DNA of 64,000 bases, from contig NZ_CP038810.1 of NCBI RefSeq assembly GCF_004797125.1, positions 248,001 through 312,000 on the forward strand. The letters are read 5' to 3'. Under the pieces are notes generated by a model. The model made no database searches and was not told the origin of the DNA. It was given only the letters and a program-made list of their open reading frames with translations. Position 1 is the first letter of the stretch, and every line of letters begins with the position of its first letter. Below, piece by piece: positions 1 to 8,461 of this stretch. Origin of the DNA: Flavobacterium sangjuense. Lineage in GTDB: Bacteria > Bacteroidota > Bacteroidia > Flavobacteriales > Flavobacteriaceae. A program made the position numbers and the translations under genes.

Positions 1-264
1 AATCCAAACGACCGGCAATAGGATTTTGGATATTGTTCTGAAATAATGATACGGAACTTTATGAACTTTGTATAGAATAAAAAACCCAACCAAAACCTGT
101 GCTGCGTGTTTCAGCAAATAGGTAAAGGCATTTCCGGAACCATGACGCATATAGGCCAAATTGCTACTCGCGCTAAAAACAGGCATAAACGAAAACAACG
201 CCAACAAGGCAACGAATGCCCAGATGACTTTATCTCCTTTTAAGCTGTTTACTAGTTCTTTCAT
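1..264 (-). CDS. ftsW: FtsW, N-terminal part (cut by window edge)
   Basis: The first 88 codons of a membrane protein begin at the ATG at 264 (MKELVNSLKGDKVIWAF) and run off the left edge. FtsW is the SEDS-family peptidoglycan glycosyltransferase of the divisome and works with FtsI on lipid II. Visible here are a short cytoplasmic N-terminus, a first membrane segment at about residues 13-30 and a second at about 50-65. Identity rests on this N-terminus and on position: it is the next gene after murD in the dcw operon, as in other Flavobacteria. A related SEDS protein such as RodA is less likely at this locus. The 69-bp gap to murD holds a perfect hairpin. Confidence 0.85.
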   Translation of the reverse strand, partial: MKELVNSLKGDKVIWAFVALLALFSFMPVFSASSNLAYMRHGSGNAFTYLLKHAAQVLVGFFILYKVHKVPYHYFRTISKILLPVVWI

Positions 265-284
265 TGTGTGGATTTGTTGATTTA

Positions 285-321
285 GTTATTTGGTTATTCG
301 GGTTTCAAATAACCAAATAAC
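285..321. repeat. 14-bp perfect inverted repeat between murD and ftsW
   Basis: GTTATTTGGTTATT at 285-298 and its exact reverse complement at 308-321 are separated by a 9-nt loop. On the transcribed (minus) strand the left arm sits in three GGTTAT units with 8-nt period. It lacks a G+C-rich stem and a following T-tract, so it is not a typical intrinsic terminator. It may be an RNA stem that modulates ftsW or a dispersed repeat. Confidence 0.7.
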
Positions 322-333
322 CGCATAACCAAA

Positions 334-1668
334 TTATAAATTCTTAACCGCTGCTTTAAATTGATTTCCTCTGTCTTCGTAGTTTTGAAATAAGTCGAAA
401 CTCGCACAAGCCGGAGATAATAAAACTGCATCTCCTTTTTCAGCTATATGCATCGCAGTTACTACGGCATCACGCATATTATCAACTTCAACCATCATAT
501 CTACAACATTTCCAAAAGCATCAATTATTTTTTTGTTGTCGACACCAAGGCAAATGATTGCTTTTACTTTTTCGCGAACTAACGACATAATTTCGCTGTA
601 ATCATTTCCTTTATCAACACCACCGACTATCCAAACGGTTGGCACAGTCATGCTGTCTAAAGCAAAGAAAGTTGCATTCACATTGGTCGCTTTGCTATCG
701 TTGATGTATTGCACATTGTGAATTTTGAGTACTTTTTCCAAACGATGTTCTACGCCTTGAAAATTGGATAGACTTTCACGAATAGTTTCCTTTCTGATTT
801 TCATCAGTGCAGCTACTGACGTTGCTGCCATGGCGTTTTTCATGTTGTGCTTTCCTTCCAGAGAAACTTCTCCGGTTTTCATTTCAAATTCTTCGTTGTT
901 GATGATGATGTCCATAGTGTCGTTTTTTATAAATGCTCCGTTTTCAAATGTTTTTGTTAATGAAAAAGGAACTAATTTGGCTTTTGTTTTGTTTGTTTTG
1001 AACCATTCTTCGATTGCTTCGTCATCTGCGTCATAGATGAGATAATCGTTCTCTGTTTGGTTCATTGTTATTCTAAATTTTGATGCGATATAGTTTTCAT
1101 ATTTATATTCATATCGGTCCAAATGATCCGGACTAATGTTTGTTATTATGGCTATGTCCGGTCTGTATTTTACAATTCCATCCAACTGAAAACTGCTCAA
1201 TTCCAACACATAACAATCATAATTTTCTTCGGCTACCTGCCAGGCGAAACTCTTACCAATGTTCCCTCCTAATCCAACATTCAATCCGCCTTGTTTCAGC
1301 AAATGATAGGCTAACATTGTCGTTGTTGTTTTGCCATTGCTTCCTGTGATTCCGATGGTTTTCGCATTGGTAAACTGAACTGTAAACTCAATTTCAGAAA
1401 TCACCGGAATTCCTTTTTCCAAAAGCTTTTTTACTATTGGCGCTTTTTCCGGAATTCCCGGACTTTTCATTACCACATCAGCATTCAGAATCAGGTTTTC
1501 GGTATGGGTTTCGTCTTCCCACTTAATTTCATATTGTTTAAGAACTTCTCTGTAATTGTCTTTTATTTCTCCAAAGTCAGAAACAAAAACATCGTATCCT
1601 TGTTTCTTACCCAAAATGGCCGTTCCAACACCACTTTCTCCACCGCCAAGTATGACCAATCGTTTCAT
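334..1668 (-). CDS. murD: UDP-N-acetylmuramoylalanine--D-glutamate ligase MurD
   Basis: Cytoplasmic Mur ligase that adds D-glutamate to UDP-MurNAc-L-Ala using ATP. The 444-residue protein starts [15 protein letters not shown], the usual MurD N-terminal nucleotide-fold start. The ATP loop GITGSNGKTTT is at about residue 105, followed by the central domain (ITNISPDHLDRY) and the C-terminal domain (HRLEKV, NDSKATN). The start at 1668 is chosen over a 19-codon upstream extension because the extension lies wholly inside mraY and family members begin at MKRLV. The ATG overlaps the mraY stop codon (TAATG), implying translational coupling. It is a dcw operon member between mraY and ftsW. Confidence 0.96.
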   Translation of the reverse strand: MKRLVILGGGESGVGTAILGKKQGYDVFVSDFGEIKDNYREVLKQYEIKWEDETHTENLILNADVVMKSPGIPEKAPIVKKLLEKGIPVISEIEFTVQFTNAKTIGITGSNGKTTTTMLAYHLLKQGGLNVGLGGNIGKSFAWQVAEENYDCYVLELSSFQLDGIVKYRPDIAIITNISPDHLDRYEYKYENYIASKFRITMNQTENDYLIYDADDEAIEEWFKTNKTKAKLVPFSLTKTFENGAFIKNDTMDIIINNEEFEMKTGEVSLEGKHNMKNAMAATSVAALMKIRKETIRESLSNFQGVEHRLEKVLKIHNVQYINDSKATNVNATFFALDSMTVPTVWIVGGVDKGNDYSEIMSLVREKVKAIICLGVDNKKIIDAFGNVVDMMVEVDNMRDAVVTAMHIAEKGDAVLLSPACASFDLFQNYEDRGNQFKAAVKNL

Positions 1669-2894
1669 TATCTCAATTTTAATGTCACAATAGAAACTAT
1701 GGCTAACAGAATTGCCACAATCCAAAAACGGGTTACAATTTTACTCTCGTGATATCCTTTCTTTTGATAGTGATGGTGCAATGGCGACATGAGGAAAATC
1801 CGTCTTCCTTCGCCAAATCGTTTCTTGGTGTATTTGAAATAAGAAACCTGAAGGATTACGGATAAATTTTCGGCAAAAAAGATGGCACACAATACCGGCA
1901 GTAACATTTCTTTTCGAACCGAAATAGCTAAAACCGCGATGATTCCACCAATGGTTAAACTTCCTGTATCACCCATAAATACTGTTGCCGGAAACGAATT
2001 GTACCAAAGAAATCCGATTAATGCTCCTACGAATGCCGAAATAAAGACTGTCATTTCACCCGAATTTGGGATGTACATGATGTTTAGGTAGCTGGAAAGA
2101 ATAACGTTACCTGAAACGAAAGCAAAAATTCCTAGTGCGAGTACGGAAATAGCAGACGTTCCGGCGGCTAAGCCATCTATTCCATCAGTTAAATTGGCTC
2201 CGTTTGAAACAGCAGTAATGATGAAAATTACAATTGGAATAAACACCAACCATGCCCAGTTTTCATAGCCTTCGCCTGTCCATTCTATGATTTTGGCATA
2301 ATCCAATTCGTTGTTTTTTGTGAATGGAATTGTAGTTACCGTAGATTTAATCTCAGCTGGTGTTTGTTGAATAACATTCTCCGTTTGATTGAAGGAAATT
2401 GGTGTTGTTGATCTTTCTCTAACCGTTACACTTGGATTAAAATATAACACAGAGCCAACAACTAAACCTAAACCAACCTGACCAACAACTTTGAAAATTC
2501 CTTTTAAACCTTGTTTGTCTTTTTTGAAGATTTTGATGTAATCATCAATAAACCCAATAGTTCCCATCCAAAGTGTGGTTACCACCAAAAGGATGATGTA
2601 GATATTATTCAGTTTGGTTAACAACAAAACCGGAATCAATGTTGCAATGATGATGATTAATCCACCCATTGTTGGTGTTCCTGCTTTTTGAGTTTGACCT
2701 TCAAGACCAAGTTCTCTAACAGTTTCACCTACTTGCTGATTTCTCAGGAAAGTGATGATTTTTTTTCCGTAGATGGTTGAAATCATTAACGAAAGAATCA
2801 ACGCTAAAGCAGAACGGAATGTGATGTACTGGAAAACTCCTGCTCCGGGAATGTCCATTGTTTTGTCTAGGTATTCAAATAAATAATATAGCAT
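1668..2894 (-). CDS. mraY: Phospho-N-acetylmuramoyl-pentapeptide transferase MraY
   Basis: Integral membrane enzyme that transfers phospho-MurNAc-pentapeptide to undecaprenyl phosphate, making lipid I. It is 408 residues long, more than the roughly 360 of E. coli. Visible motifs are the cytoplasmic TPTMGG loop (about residues 73-78), catalytic aspartates D117-D118 in GFIDDY, and [10 protein letters not shown] near residue 235. The C-terminal [12 protein letters not shown] loop is also present. The extra length is mainly a polar stretch, residues about 153-213, between two membrane segments. This looks like an enlarged external loop. Neighbours are murE (6 nt upstream) and murD (overlapping stop/start). 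Confidence 0.96.
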   Translation of the reverse strand: MLYYLFEYLDKTMDIPGAGVFQYITFRSALALILSLMISTIYGKKIITFLRNQQVGETVRELGLEGQTQKAGTPTMGGLIIIIATLIPVLLLTKLNNIYIILLVVTTLWMGTIGFIDDYIKIFKKDKQGLKGIFKVVGQVGLGLVVGSVLYFNPSVTVRERSTTPISFNQTENVIQQTPAEIKSTVTTIPFTKNNELDYAKIIEWTGEGYENWAWLVFIPIVIFIITAVSNGANLTDGIDGLAAGTSAISVLALGIFAFVSGNVILSSYLNIMYIPNSGEMTVFISAFVGALIGFLWYNSFPATVFMGDTGSLTIGGIIAVLAISVRKEMLLPVLCAIFFAENLSVILQVSYFKYTKKRFGEGRRIFLMSPLHHHYQKKGYHESKIVTRFWIVAILLAIVSIVTLKLR

Positions 2895-2900
2895 ATCGTT

Positions 2901-4364
2901 TTATTTATCGAGTTGTTCTAAAATTTCTTTTACAATTTCCATATCGTCAAAATCGTGACGAACACCATTAATTTCCTGATAGGTTTCGTGTCCTTTTCCG
3001 GCAATTAGAATAATATCATTTGGACCTGCCAATTGACAAGCCGTCTTAATAGCTTGTTTTCTATCAACAATCGACAACGTTTTTCTTTGATTTTGAGGTT
3101 GCACACCTTCTTCCATGTCGGCAATAATGTCGATTGGATCTTCGGTTCTCGGATTGTCAGAGGTGATGATTACTTTATTGCTCATGGTTGAAGCAATGTT
3201 TGCCATGATTGGTCTTTTCGCTTTATCTCTATCGCCTCCACAACCTACAACAGTTATCAATTGTTCGTTATTAGAGCGAATATCATTGATGGTTTTCAAG
3301 ACATTTTCCAAAGCATCCGGCGTATGTGCATAATCAACAATTGCGGTAATTTGGAAATTGGAAACAATAAATTGAAAACGTCCGGAAACACTTTCCAATT
3401 CTGATAATAATCGCAATGCTTCTAATTTGTCTAATCCTAATTCGATTGCAGTTCCATAGATAGCCAATAGATTATAAGCATTGAATGTTCCGATTAATCG
3501 AACCCAAACTTCGCTTTCATTTATCTTCAATAACAATCCTGATAATTGGTTTTCCAGAATCTGCGCTTTATAATCGGCGTACGATTTCAAAGCGTACGTC
3601 AGTTTTCTGGCAGCCGTATTTTGAATCATCACCAAACCGTTTTTGTCATCAATGTTGGTCAATGCAAAAGCCGATTTTGGCAAATGGTCAAAAAATGATT
3701 TTTTCACATCGCGGTATTCCGCAAATGTTGGATGATAATCTAAATGATCGTGAGACAGATTTGTAAAAACGCCACCTTCAAAATGCAAGGCTTCGGTACG
3801 TTTTTGATGAATTCCGTGTGAACTCACTTCCATAAAGCAGTATTCAACACCCATTTCGCTCATTTCTGCCAAATAATAATTGATAGTTAATGAATCCGGT
3901 GTAGTGTGCGTTGCTTTGTATTCTTTATCATCAACCATGATTTTTACGGTAGAAAGCAAGCCAACTTTGTAACCTGCTTTTTGGAATAATTGGTATAATA
4001 AAGAAGCGATGGTTGTTTTACCATTCGTTCCGGTGATGCCAACTAATTTTAGATTTTGTGATGGATTTCCATAAAAGTTTGCCGCCAAAAATGCCAAAGC
4101 CGAATTGGTATCTTTCACCTGGATATAAGTAACTCCCGTAACAATTACTTCAGGTAACGTATCACAAACAATTACGGTTGCTCCAAGGTTTATGGCTTTT
4201 TCGATAAAATCATGACCATTGGAAACAGTACCGCGAATGGCAATAAAAACATCATTCTCTACTACTTTTCTTGAATCGAATTCAATTTTATTGATGCACA
4301 TTTCCGTCGAACCTTTTACTGATTCGATGGCAACTTTATATAATATGTCTTTTAAAATAATCAC
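2901..4364 (-). CDS. murE: UDP-N-acetylmuramoyl-tripeptide synthetase MurE
   Basis: Cytoplasmic Mur ligase that adds the third stem-peptide residue. The 487-residue protein has the ATP loop GITGTNGKTT at residues 109-118. It carries the DNPRTEDP motif, which in this family marks meso-diaminopimelate rather than L-lysine specificity, so the wall is predicted to be Dap-type. The KGHETYQ motif is near the C-terminus. The start is a GTG at 4364 overlapping the ftsI TGA (GTGA), consistent with coupling in the dcw operon. The residue specificity is inferred from the motif, not measured. Confidence 0.96.
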   Translation of the reverse strand: MIILKDILYKVAIESVKGSTEMCINKIEFDSRKVVENDVFIAIRGTVSNGHDFIEKAINLGATVIVCDTLPEVIVTGVTYIQVKDTNSALAFLAANFYGNPSQNLKLVGITGTNGKTTIASLLYQLFQKAGYKVGLLSTVKIMVDDKEYKATHTTPDSLTINYYLAEMSEMGVEYCFMEVSSHGIHQKRTEALHFEGGVFTNLSHDHLDYHPTFAEYRDVKKSFFDHLPKSAFALTNIDDKNGLVMIQNTAARKLTYALKSYADYKAQILENQLSGLLLKINESEVWVRLIGTFNAYNLLAIYGTAIELGLDKLEALRLLSELESVSGRFQFIVSNFQITAIVDYAHTPDALENVLKTINDIRSNNEQLITVVGCGGDRDKAKRPIMANIASTMSNKVIITSDNPRTEDPIDIIADMEEGVQPQNQRKTLSIVDRKQAIKTACQLAGPNDIILIAGKGHETYQEINGVRHDFDDMEIVKEILEQLDK

Positions 4365-6379
4365 GATAATTCGAGTATGATTGTTTTGTTTTTATCTAAA
4401 GATTGTCCCGCCGGAATTGATTGTTTTTTTACTTTTCCGATGCCAATAACTTTTACTTTCAGCTTTAAATTTCCCAAAAGCGCTACCGCATCCATTCCGC
4501 TCATTCCTTTTAAATTTGGAATAACTTTGATTTCAGAATTTGATTTGATTTTATAATCGTTGTAAGCCACTTCCTGTCTGCTGATTTTTTTATTCAGATT
4601 TTTGATTTCATTTGTTGATGGCGAATCCGTAAAAATCTTTTGCGCAATACGCTTGAAAACTGGCCCTGCAACATCGGCACCATAGTAATTATTAAGTGAT
4701 GTATTTGGCTTGTGAACCACTACTATACAAGAATATTTTGGACTTTCGGCAGGGAAGAATCCAACAAATGAAGAAATATAATGTTTGTCATTTCCACCGT
4801 TTTTCCCATAATTGGCTTGTGCTGTTCCCGTTTTACCAGCCATAGAAAAATCTTTGGAATACAACTTCGAACCTGTTCCTTTTTTTACCACATTCTGCAT
4901 TACGGCTTTTAATTTCTTGATAGTTTCATCAGAGCAGATTTTCGGATTGATAATCTGCTTGTCGTATTTTTTGATGACTTTATTCCATTCCTTGATTTCA
5001 GAAACAAATTGTGGTTTTACCATTTCGCCATTATTGGCAACTGCATTGTACAATGTCAATGTTTGTAATGGCGTCACAGAAACTCCATAACCGTAAGCCA
5101 TCCAAGGCAATGACAACGCGCTCCAGTGTTTGTCGCCTGGCTGTGGAATATAAGGCTTCCCTTCACCCTGAAACGGAAGCCCTAATGGTTTATTCAATCC
5201 CATTCTGTCAATTCTGTCTACAAATTCCTGTGGGTTGTTTTTATAATTTTCATACACTGCCTGAACCATGATTGTATTTGAAGAAACTTCAAAACCACGA
5301 GCCAAAGAAATTCTTCCGTAACCACCTTCGTGGGAATCGCGGACTTTTTCGCCTTTAAAAGAAGGGTAAGTTATGATTCCGCCTTTGCTGTCATACACAG
5401 CGCTTGTGTCTATTTTATTATCATCAAGCAGGGCAATCATGTCAACCAGTTTGAAAGTTGAACCAGGTTCGTGTGATTCAGCTATGGCATAGTTGGTAGT
5501 TTCGAAGTAGGTAGAATCTGTTGGGTTTAATTTTCCAAGATTGGAAATGGCCTTGACTTTACCCGTCTTCGTTTCCATTACGACAACGCAGCCGTGTTCT
5601 GCTTTGTATTCCTTCAATTGCTTCAATAAGGCGTGGTGTGCAATATCCTGAATATAAACATCAATAGTAGAAATCACATCATAGCCATCCTGCGGATCTT
5701 CTTCGTTCACATCGCGAATCGGTTTCCATTGTCCTTTGGCAATTTTTTGTTTAAGAACTTTGCCGTCTTTTCCGTTTAGATATTTTCTGAAAGACCATTC
5801 AATTCCTTTACCAACGCGGGTTCCGTTTTCATCGATTCGATCATAGCCAATAGTTCTTTCAGCAATTTTCCCGATTGGATGTTCGCGAACGGTTTCCTGT
5901 TCCGTAATCATTCCGCCTTTGTTAGCTCCTAAATTGAAAAGAGGAAAACCTTTAATTTTTATATATTCTGTATAGCTTAAATCACGAGCAATCAATAAAT
6001 ATCTGTTCTTGTTGTCACGAGCCATTCTTAATTGCGTATGATAAAAAGAACTTGGTTTGCCCAACATTTTTGCCAATGAATCAGACAATGGCTTTACGCT
6101 TTTTTCAAAATCAATACTTTTTGGAGCCACAGCATCAAACCGGATGTTATAGTTTGGGATTGATGTTGCCAATAAACTTCCGTCTGCAGAATAAATATTT
6201 CCTTTATTCGCCGGAATCACAAAGTTTCTAACGGTTCTTTCTTTCGCTAATTTTCTGTAGTAATCACCTTCGGACCATTGTATTTTGGTCAACTTGAAGG
6301 TAACTAGTACAGCCATTATGAAGATGCTGAACGCAACTAAATAAATTCGGTAAGAGATATGTTTATCTTCTACTGCCAT
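4361..6379 (-). CDS. ftsI: Division transpeptidase FtsI/PBP with one PASTA domain
   Basis: Class B penicillin-binding protein that cross-links septal peptidoglycan. The 672-residue protein has one N-terminal membrane anchor (about residues 9-28). A PBP dimerisation domain follows (about 50-215), then the transpeptidase domain with S307-T-F-K (SxxK), S366-S-N (SxN) and K516-T-G-T. A C-terminal PASTA domain occupies about 616-672. PASTA is absent from E. coli FtsI but seen in Gram-positive and many Bacteroidota division PBPs. The gene overlaps ftsL upstream by 10 nt and murE downstream. Its position between ftsL and murE fixes it as the division PBP rather than an elongation one. Confidence 0.95.
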   Translation of the reverse strand: MAVEDKHISYRIYLVAFSIFIMAVLVTFKLTKIQWSEGDYYRKLAKERTVRNFVIPANKGNIYSADGSLLATSIPNYNIRFDAVAPKSIDFEKSVKPLSDSLAKMLGKPSSFYHTQLRMARDNKNRYLLIARDLSYTEYIKIKGFPLFNLGANKGGMITEQETVREHPIGKIAERTIGYDRIDENGTRVGKGIEWSFRKYLNGKDGKVLKQKIAKGQWKPIRDVNEEDPQDGYDVISTIDVYIQDIAHHALLKQLKEYKAEHGCVVVMETKTGKVKAISNLGKLNPTDSTYFETTNYAIAESHEPGSTFKLVDMIALLDDNKIDTSAVYDSKGGIITYPSFKGEKVRDSHEGGYGRISLARGFEVSSNTIMVQAVYENYKNNPQEFVDRIDRMGLNKPLGLPFQGEGKPYIPQPGDKHWSALSLPWMAYGYGVSVTPLQTLTLYNAVANNGEMVKPQFVSEIKEWNKVIKKYDKQIINPKICSDETIKKLKAVMQNVVKKGTGSKLYSKDFSMAGKTGTAQANYGKNGGNDKHYISSFVGFFPAESPKYSCIVVVHKPNTSLNNYYGADVAGPVFKRIAQKIFTDSPSTNEIKNLNKKISRQEVAYNDYKIKSNSEIKVIPNLKGMSGMDAVALLGNLKLKVKVIGIGKVKKQSIPAGQSLDKNKTIILELS

Positions 6380-6717
6380 AGTTTTTGAAAGAAACTTTTT
6401 TCTACTGGTTTTTTAACTTTTATCTTTTGTGGCGGAACTGACGATGGAAAAATTTTTCTTTCTTCCATTTTTTCTGAAACTGTCGATTCCATTTTTAACT
6501 TCATTAATTCGGAGCGTTTGTCAACAAACTCGGAGCGCAATTCTTTTACTTCATTTGTCAATTCGGTGATGCGGAAAACCTTTTGCTCAAATCGGTGTGT
6601 ATTACCTATCATCAAAAGCGCTAAGAGGAACAGAAACACAATGAATCGCCAATTTCTCGTAGCATCTTCATTGACTAAAAATCGAGCTTTTAATATGCTG
6701 TAAACTCCTTTTTTCAT
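6370..6717 (-). CDS. ftsL: FtsL-like division protein
   Basis: A 115-residue bitopic protein. A short cytoplasmic tail (residues 1-23) is followed by one membrane helix (about 24-40). A charged heptad-like stretch (about 45-85) is likely to form a coiled coil, and the C-terminus is lysine/proline rich. Sequence identity to E. coli FtsL is not evident. The call rests on topology, size and the invariant position between rsmH and ftsI. FtsL normally pairs with FtsB and activates FtsWI in the periplasm. It starts 3 nt after the rsmH stop and overlaps ftsI. Confidence 0.75.
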   Translation of the reverse strand: MKKGVYSILKARFLVNEDATRNWRFIVFLFLLALLMIGNTHRFEQKVFRITELTNEVKELRSEFVDKRSELMKLKMESTVSEKMEERKIFPSSVPPQKIKVKKPVEKSFFQKLWQ

Positions 6718-6720
6718 TTC

Positions 6721-7617
6721 TTATTTCTTTTCGGCTACTCTTAGCTTCGCGCTTCTTGCTCTGTTATTCTCTTTTATTTCTTCGTCCGTTGGAACGATTA
6801 ATTTTTCTATGCTTTTAAACGGAACTGAAAAGTTTCCGAAAAAGTCGCGTTCCGGTTCGCCTTCAAACAGACCGTTTTTGATAAAACGTTTTACCAATCT
6901 GTCTTCTAGTGAATGGTATGAAATCACGCTTAATCTTCCTTGGGGTTTCAATATTTCAAGTGATTGTTCCAAAAACTCTTTTAAAACATCCATTTCCTGA
7001 TTCACTTCAATTCGGATGGCCTGATAGATTTGAGCCAGGATTTTATTTTTGTGTTGTTCCGGTAAAAACCTTGATAAAACAACTTTTAATTCGTCTGTAG
7101 TGTTGATGCTTTTCTTCTCTCTGGCTTCAATAATTGTTCTGGCTAAAGCTGGAGCTACTTTCAATTCTCCGTAATCCAAAAACACTCTTTTTAAATTGGC
7201 TTCGTCATATTCATTCACCACTTTGAACGCATCCAAGTCATTTTTTTTACTCATTCGCATATCCAAATCAGCATCAAAGCGAGTAGAAAATCCTCTTTCC
7301 GGAACATCAAACTGATGTGATGAAACGCCTAAATCTGCTAAAATTCCATCCACGCTTTTTACACCGTGAAATCTCAAAAAACGTTTTATGTATCTAAAAT
7401 TTTCAGGTATCAGTGTAAATCTCTCGTCTGGCAAAGCATTGGCAAAAGCATCTTCATCCTGGTCAAATCCAAATAGTTTTCCGTTTGGTCCTAATCGTTT
7501 CAAAATCTCTTTAGAATGACCGCCGCCGCCAAAAGTCACATCCACATAAATTCCATCCGGTTTGATATTTAGTCCGTCAACAGTTTCCTTTAATAAAACC
7601 GGGTTATGATATTCCAT
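6721..7617 (-). CDS. rsmH: 16S rRNA (cytosine1402-N4)-methyltransferase RsmH
   Basis: Also called MraW; methylates N4 of C1402 of 16S rRNA with S-adenosylmethionine. The protein of about 298 residues starts MEYHNPVLLKETVDGL, the family N-terminus. It carries VDVTFGGGGHSKEIL (SAM loop), ADLGVSSHQ, DMRMS and SYHSLEDRLVKRF. In-frame ATGs a few codons upstream (to 7629) are possible, but homologs begin at MEYHNPV. The gene overlaps the end of mraZ by 14 nt, so the two are probably translationally coupled. Second gene of the dcw operon. Confidence 0.96.
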   Translation of the reverse strand: MEYHNPVLLKETVDGLNIKPDGIYVDVTFGGGGHSKEILKRLGPNGKLFGFDQDEDAFANALPDERFTLIPENFRYIKRFLRFHGVKSVDGILADLGVSSHQFDVPERGFSTRFDADLDMRMSKKNDLDAFKVVNEYDEANLKRVFLDYGELKVAPALARTIIEAREKKSINTTDELKVVLSRFLPEQHKNKILAQIYQAIRIEVNQEMDVLKEFLEQSLEILKPQGRLSVISYHSLEDRLVKRFIKNGLFEGEPERDFFGNFSVPFKSIEKLIVPTDEEIKENNRARSAKLRVAEKK

Positions 7618-8077
7618 CTCCATCATCATTTACATTTCCCATAACATCTTCGGCTAAATCAGCAAAATCTATATCATCGCCAGCAATCGACTTTTCATAT
7701 AAATCTTTATCCCAAATCTCCACTATGTTCACAGCAGAAGACAAGACGATATCTTTTGAAATTTTACTAAACGCAACTAAATCTTTCGGAATTAACAATC
7801 TGCCCAAATCGTCAACTTCTACCACTTTTACTCCGGCAGTAAATCGACGAATGAAATCGTTATTTTTCTTTACAAAGCGATTCAATTTGTTGATTTTTTG
7901 CATCATCAAATTCCACTCTGTCATTGGATATAATTCTAAACAAGGTTGAAAAACGGAGCGCTTCAAGACAAAGCCATCTTGAAGAGAATTAGCAAGTTGC
8001 TTCTTCAACGCCGAAGGAATCATGAGTCTTCCCTTGGCATCAACCTTGCATTCGTATGTTCCGATTATGGTATTCAA
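7604..8077 (-). CDS. mraZ: Transcriptional regulator MraZ
   Basis: First gene of the dcw operon, a 157-residue protein of two SpoVT-AbrB-like repeats (N-terminal CKVDAKGRLMIPSALKK; second VDDLGRLLIPKDL). In E. coli MraZ binds repeats in its own promoter and represses the operon. I choose the TTG at 8077 (then NTIIGTYECKVDAKGR), where homologs have ATG. The upstream in-frame GTG at 8134 lies inside the GTGGTA operator repeats and upstream of the -7 element at 8101-8108, so it cannot be in this transcript. The weak start codon may keep MraZ levels low; that is inference. Confidence 0.93.
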   Translation of the reverse strand: MNTIIGTYECKVDAKGRLMIPSALKKQLANSLQDGFVLKRSVFQPCLELYPMTEWNLMMQKINKLNRFVKKNNDFIRRFTAGVKVVEVDDLGRLLIPKDLVAFSKISKDIVLSSAVNIVEIWDKDLYEKSIAGDDIDFADLAEDVMGNVNDDGDGIS

Positions 8078-8100
8078 TTTGGTTTTGTTCTGGTTACCAG

Positions 8101-8108
8101 CAAAAATA
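8101..8108 (-). promoter_or_regulatory. -7 promoter element for mraZ/dcw operon
   Basis: TATTTTTG on the minus strand matches the Bacteroidota TAnnTTTG consensus. It lies 23 nt before the TTG start of mraZ, giving a leader of roughly 15-20 nt. The matching -33 region falls within the GTGGTA repeats. Confidence 0.65.
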
Positions 8109-8118
8109 TAAAAATATT

Positions 8119-8165
8119 TACCACAATTTACCACAAAATACCACTTTGTTAATAAGTTTTACCAC
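8119..8165 (-). promoter_or_regulatory. Putative MraZ operator: four GTGGTA repeats
   Basis: On the minus strand GTGGTA occurs at 8124-8119, 8134-8129, 8144-8139 and 8165-8160. Start-to-start spacings are 10, 10 and 21 nt, so all sites lie on about the same helical face. E. coli MraZ binds TGGGN direct repeats with the same 10-nt period. The array covers the -33 region of the mraZ promoter, which suits autorepression. The role is inferred from spacing and location. Confidence 0.7.
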
Positions 8166-8425
8166 TTTAATCCCATTTCAGTAGAAAACTTAGAAAAAAC
8201 TGTCAGTTTAATTTTTAAAAAAAACATCCAAAGACGTCGAAAAACTGAGAAAAGGTGGTTTTAAAAATTGATTTTTAGCATCTTTCAACTTCTTCATTTT
8301 GGCTTAATTTATTTTCGTAATTGTTGACAATTAATACTTTATTAGTTTCTGATGAAGTCTTAACGAAATTGTCAATTTTAGTAGTAAATAATCCTTATAT
8401 AAATGGGTTTTAATCTATAAAATCA
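8166..8425. other. Divergent intergenic region upstream of mraZ and hydrolase
   Basis: This AT-rich non-coding stretch separates the dcw promoter from the hydrolase promoter. It contains an inverted pair TTGACAATT (8324-8332) and AATTGTCAA (8367-8375) with a 34-nt spacer. No ORF of note, RNA gene or terminator was recognised. Confidence 0.5.
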
Positions 8426-8433
8426 TATATTTG
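8426..8433 (+). promoter_or_regulatory. -7 promoter element for hydrolase-engB
   Basis: TATATTTG matches TAnnTTTG and lies 28 nt before the ATG at 8462. No clear -33 TTTG was identified. Confidence 0.55.
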
Positions 8434-8461
8434 TTGCCGAGGCAAAACTCAAAAAAATCAC

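Noticed and set aside
285..321. Hairpin 285-321 as an intrinsic terminator
   Set aside because: The stem is A+T-rich and lacks a T-tract on the transcribed strand, and ftsW follows without another promoter visible.
1669..1725. 19-codon upstream extension of murD
   Set aside because: It lies wholly inside mraY and homologs begin at [10 protein letters not shown]; the ATG at 1668 overlaps the mraY stop as expected for coupling.
8078..8134. GTG start for mraZ at 8134
   Set aside because: The codon is inside a GTGGTA repeat and upstream of the -7 element, so it would not be on the transcript.
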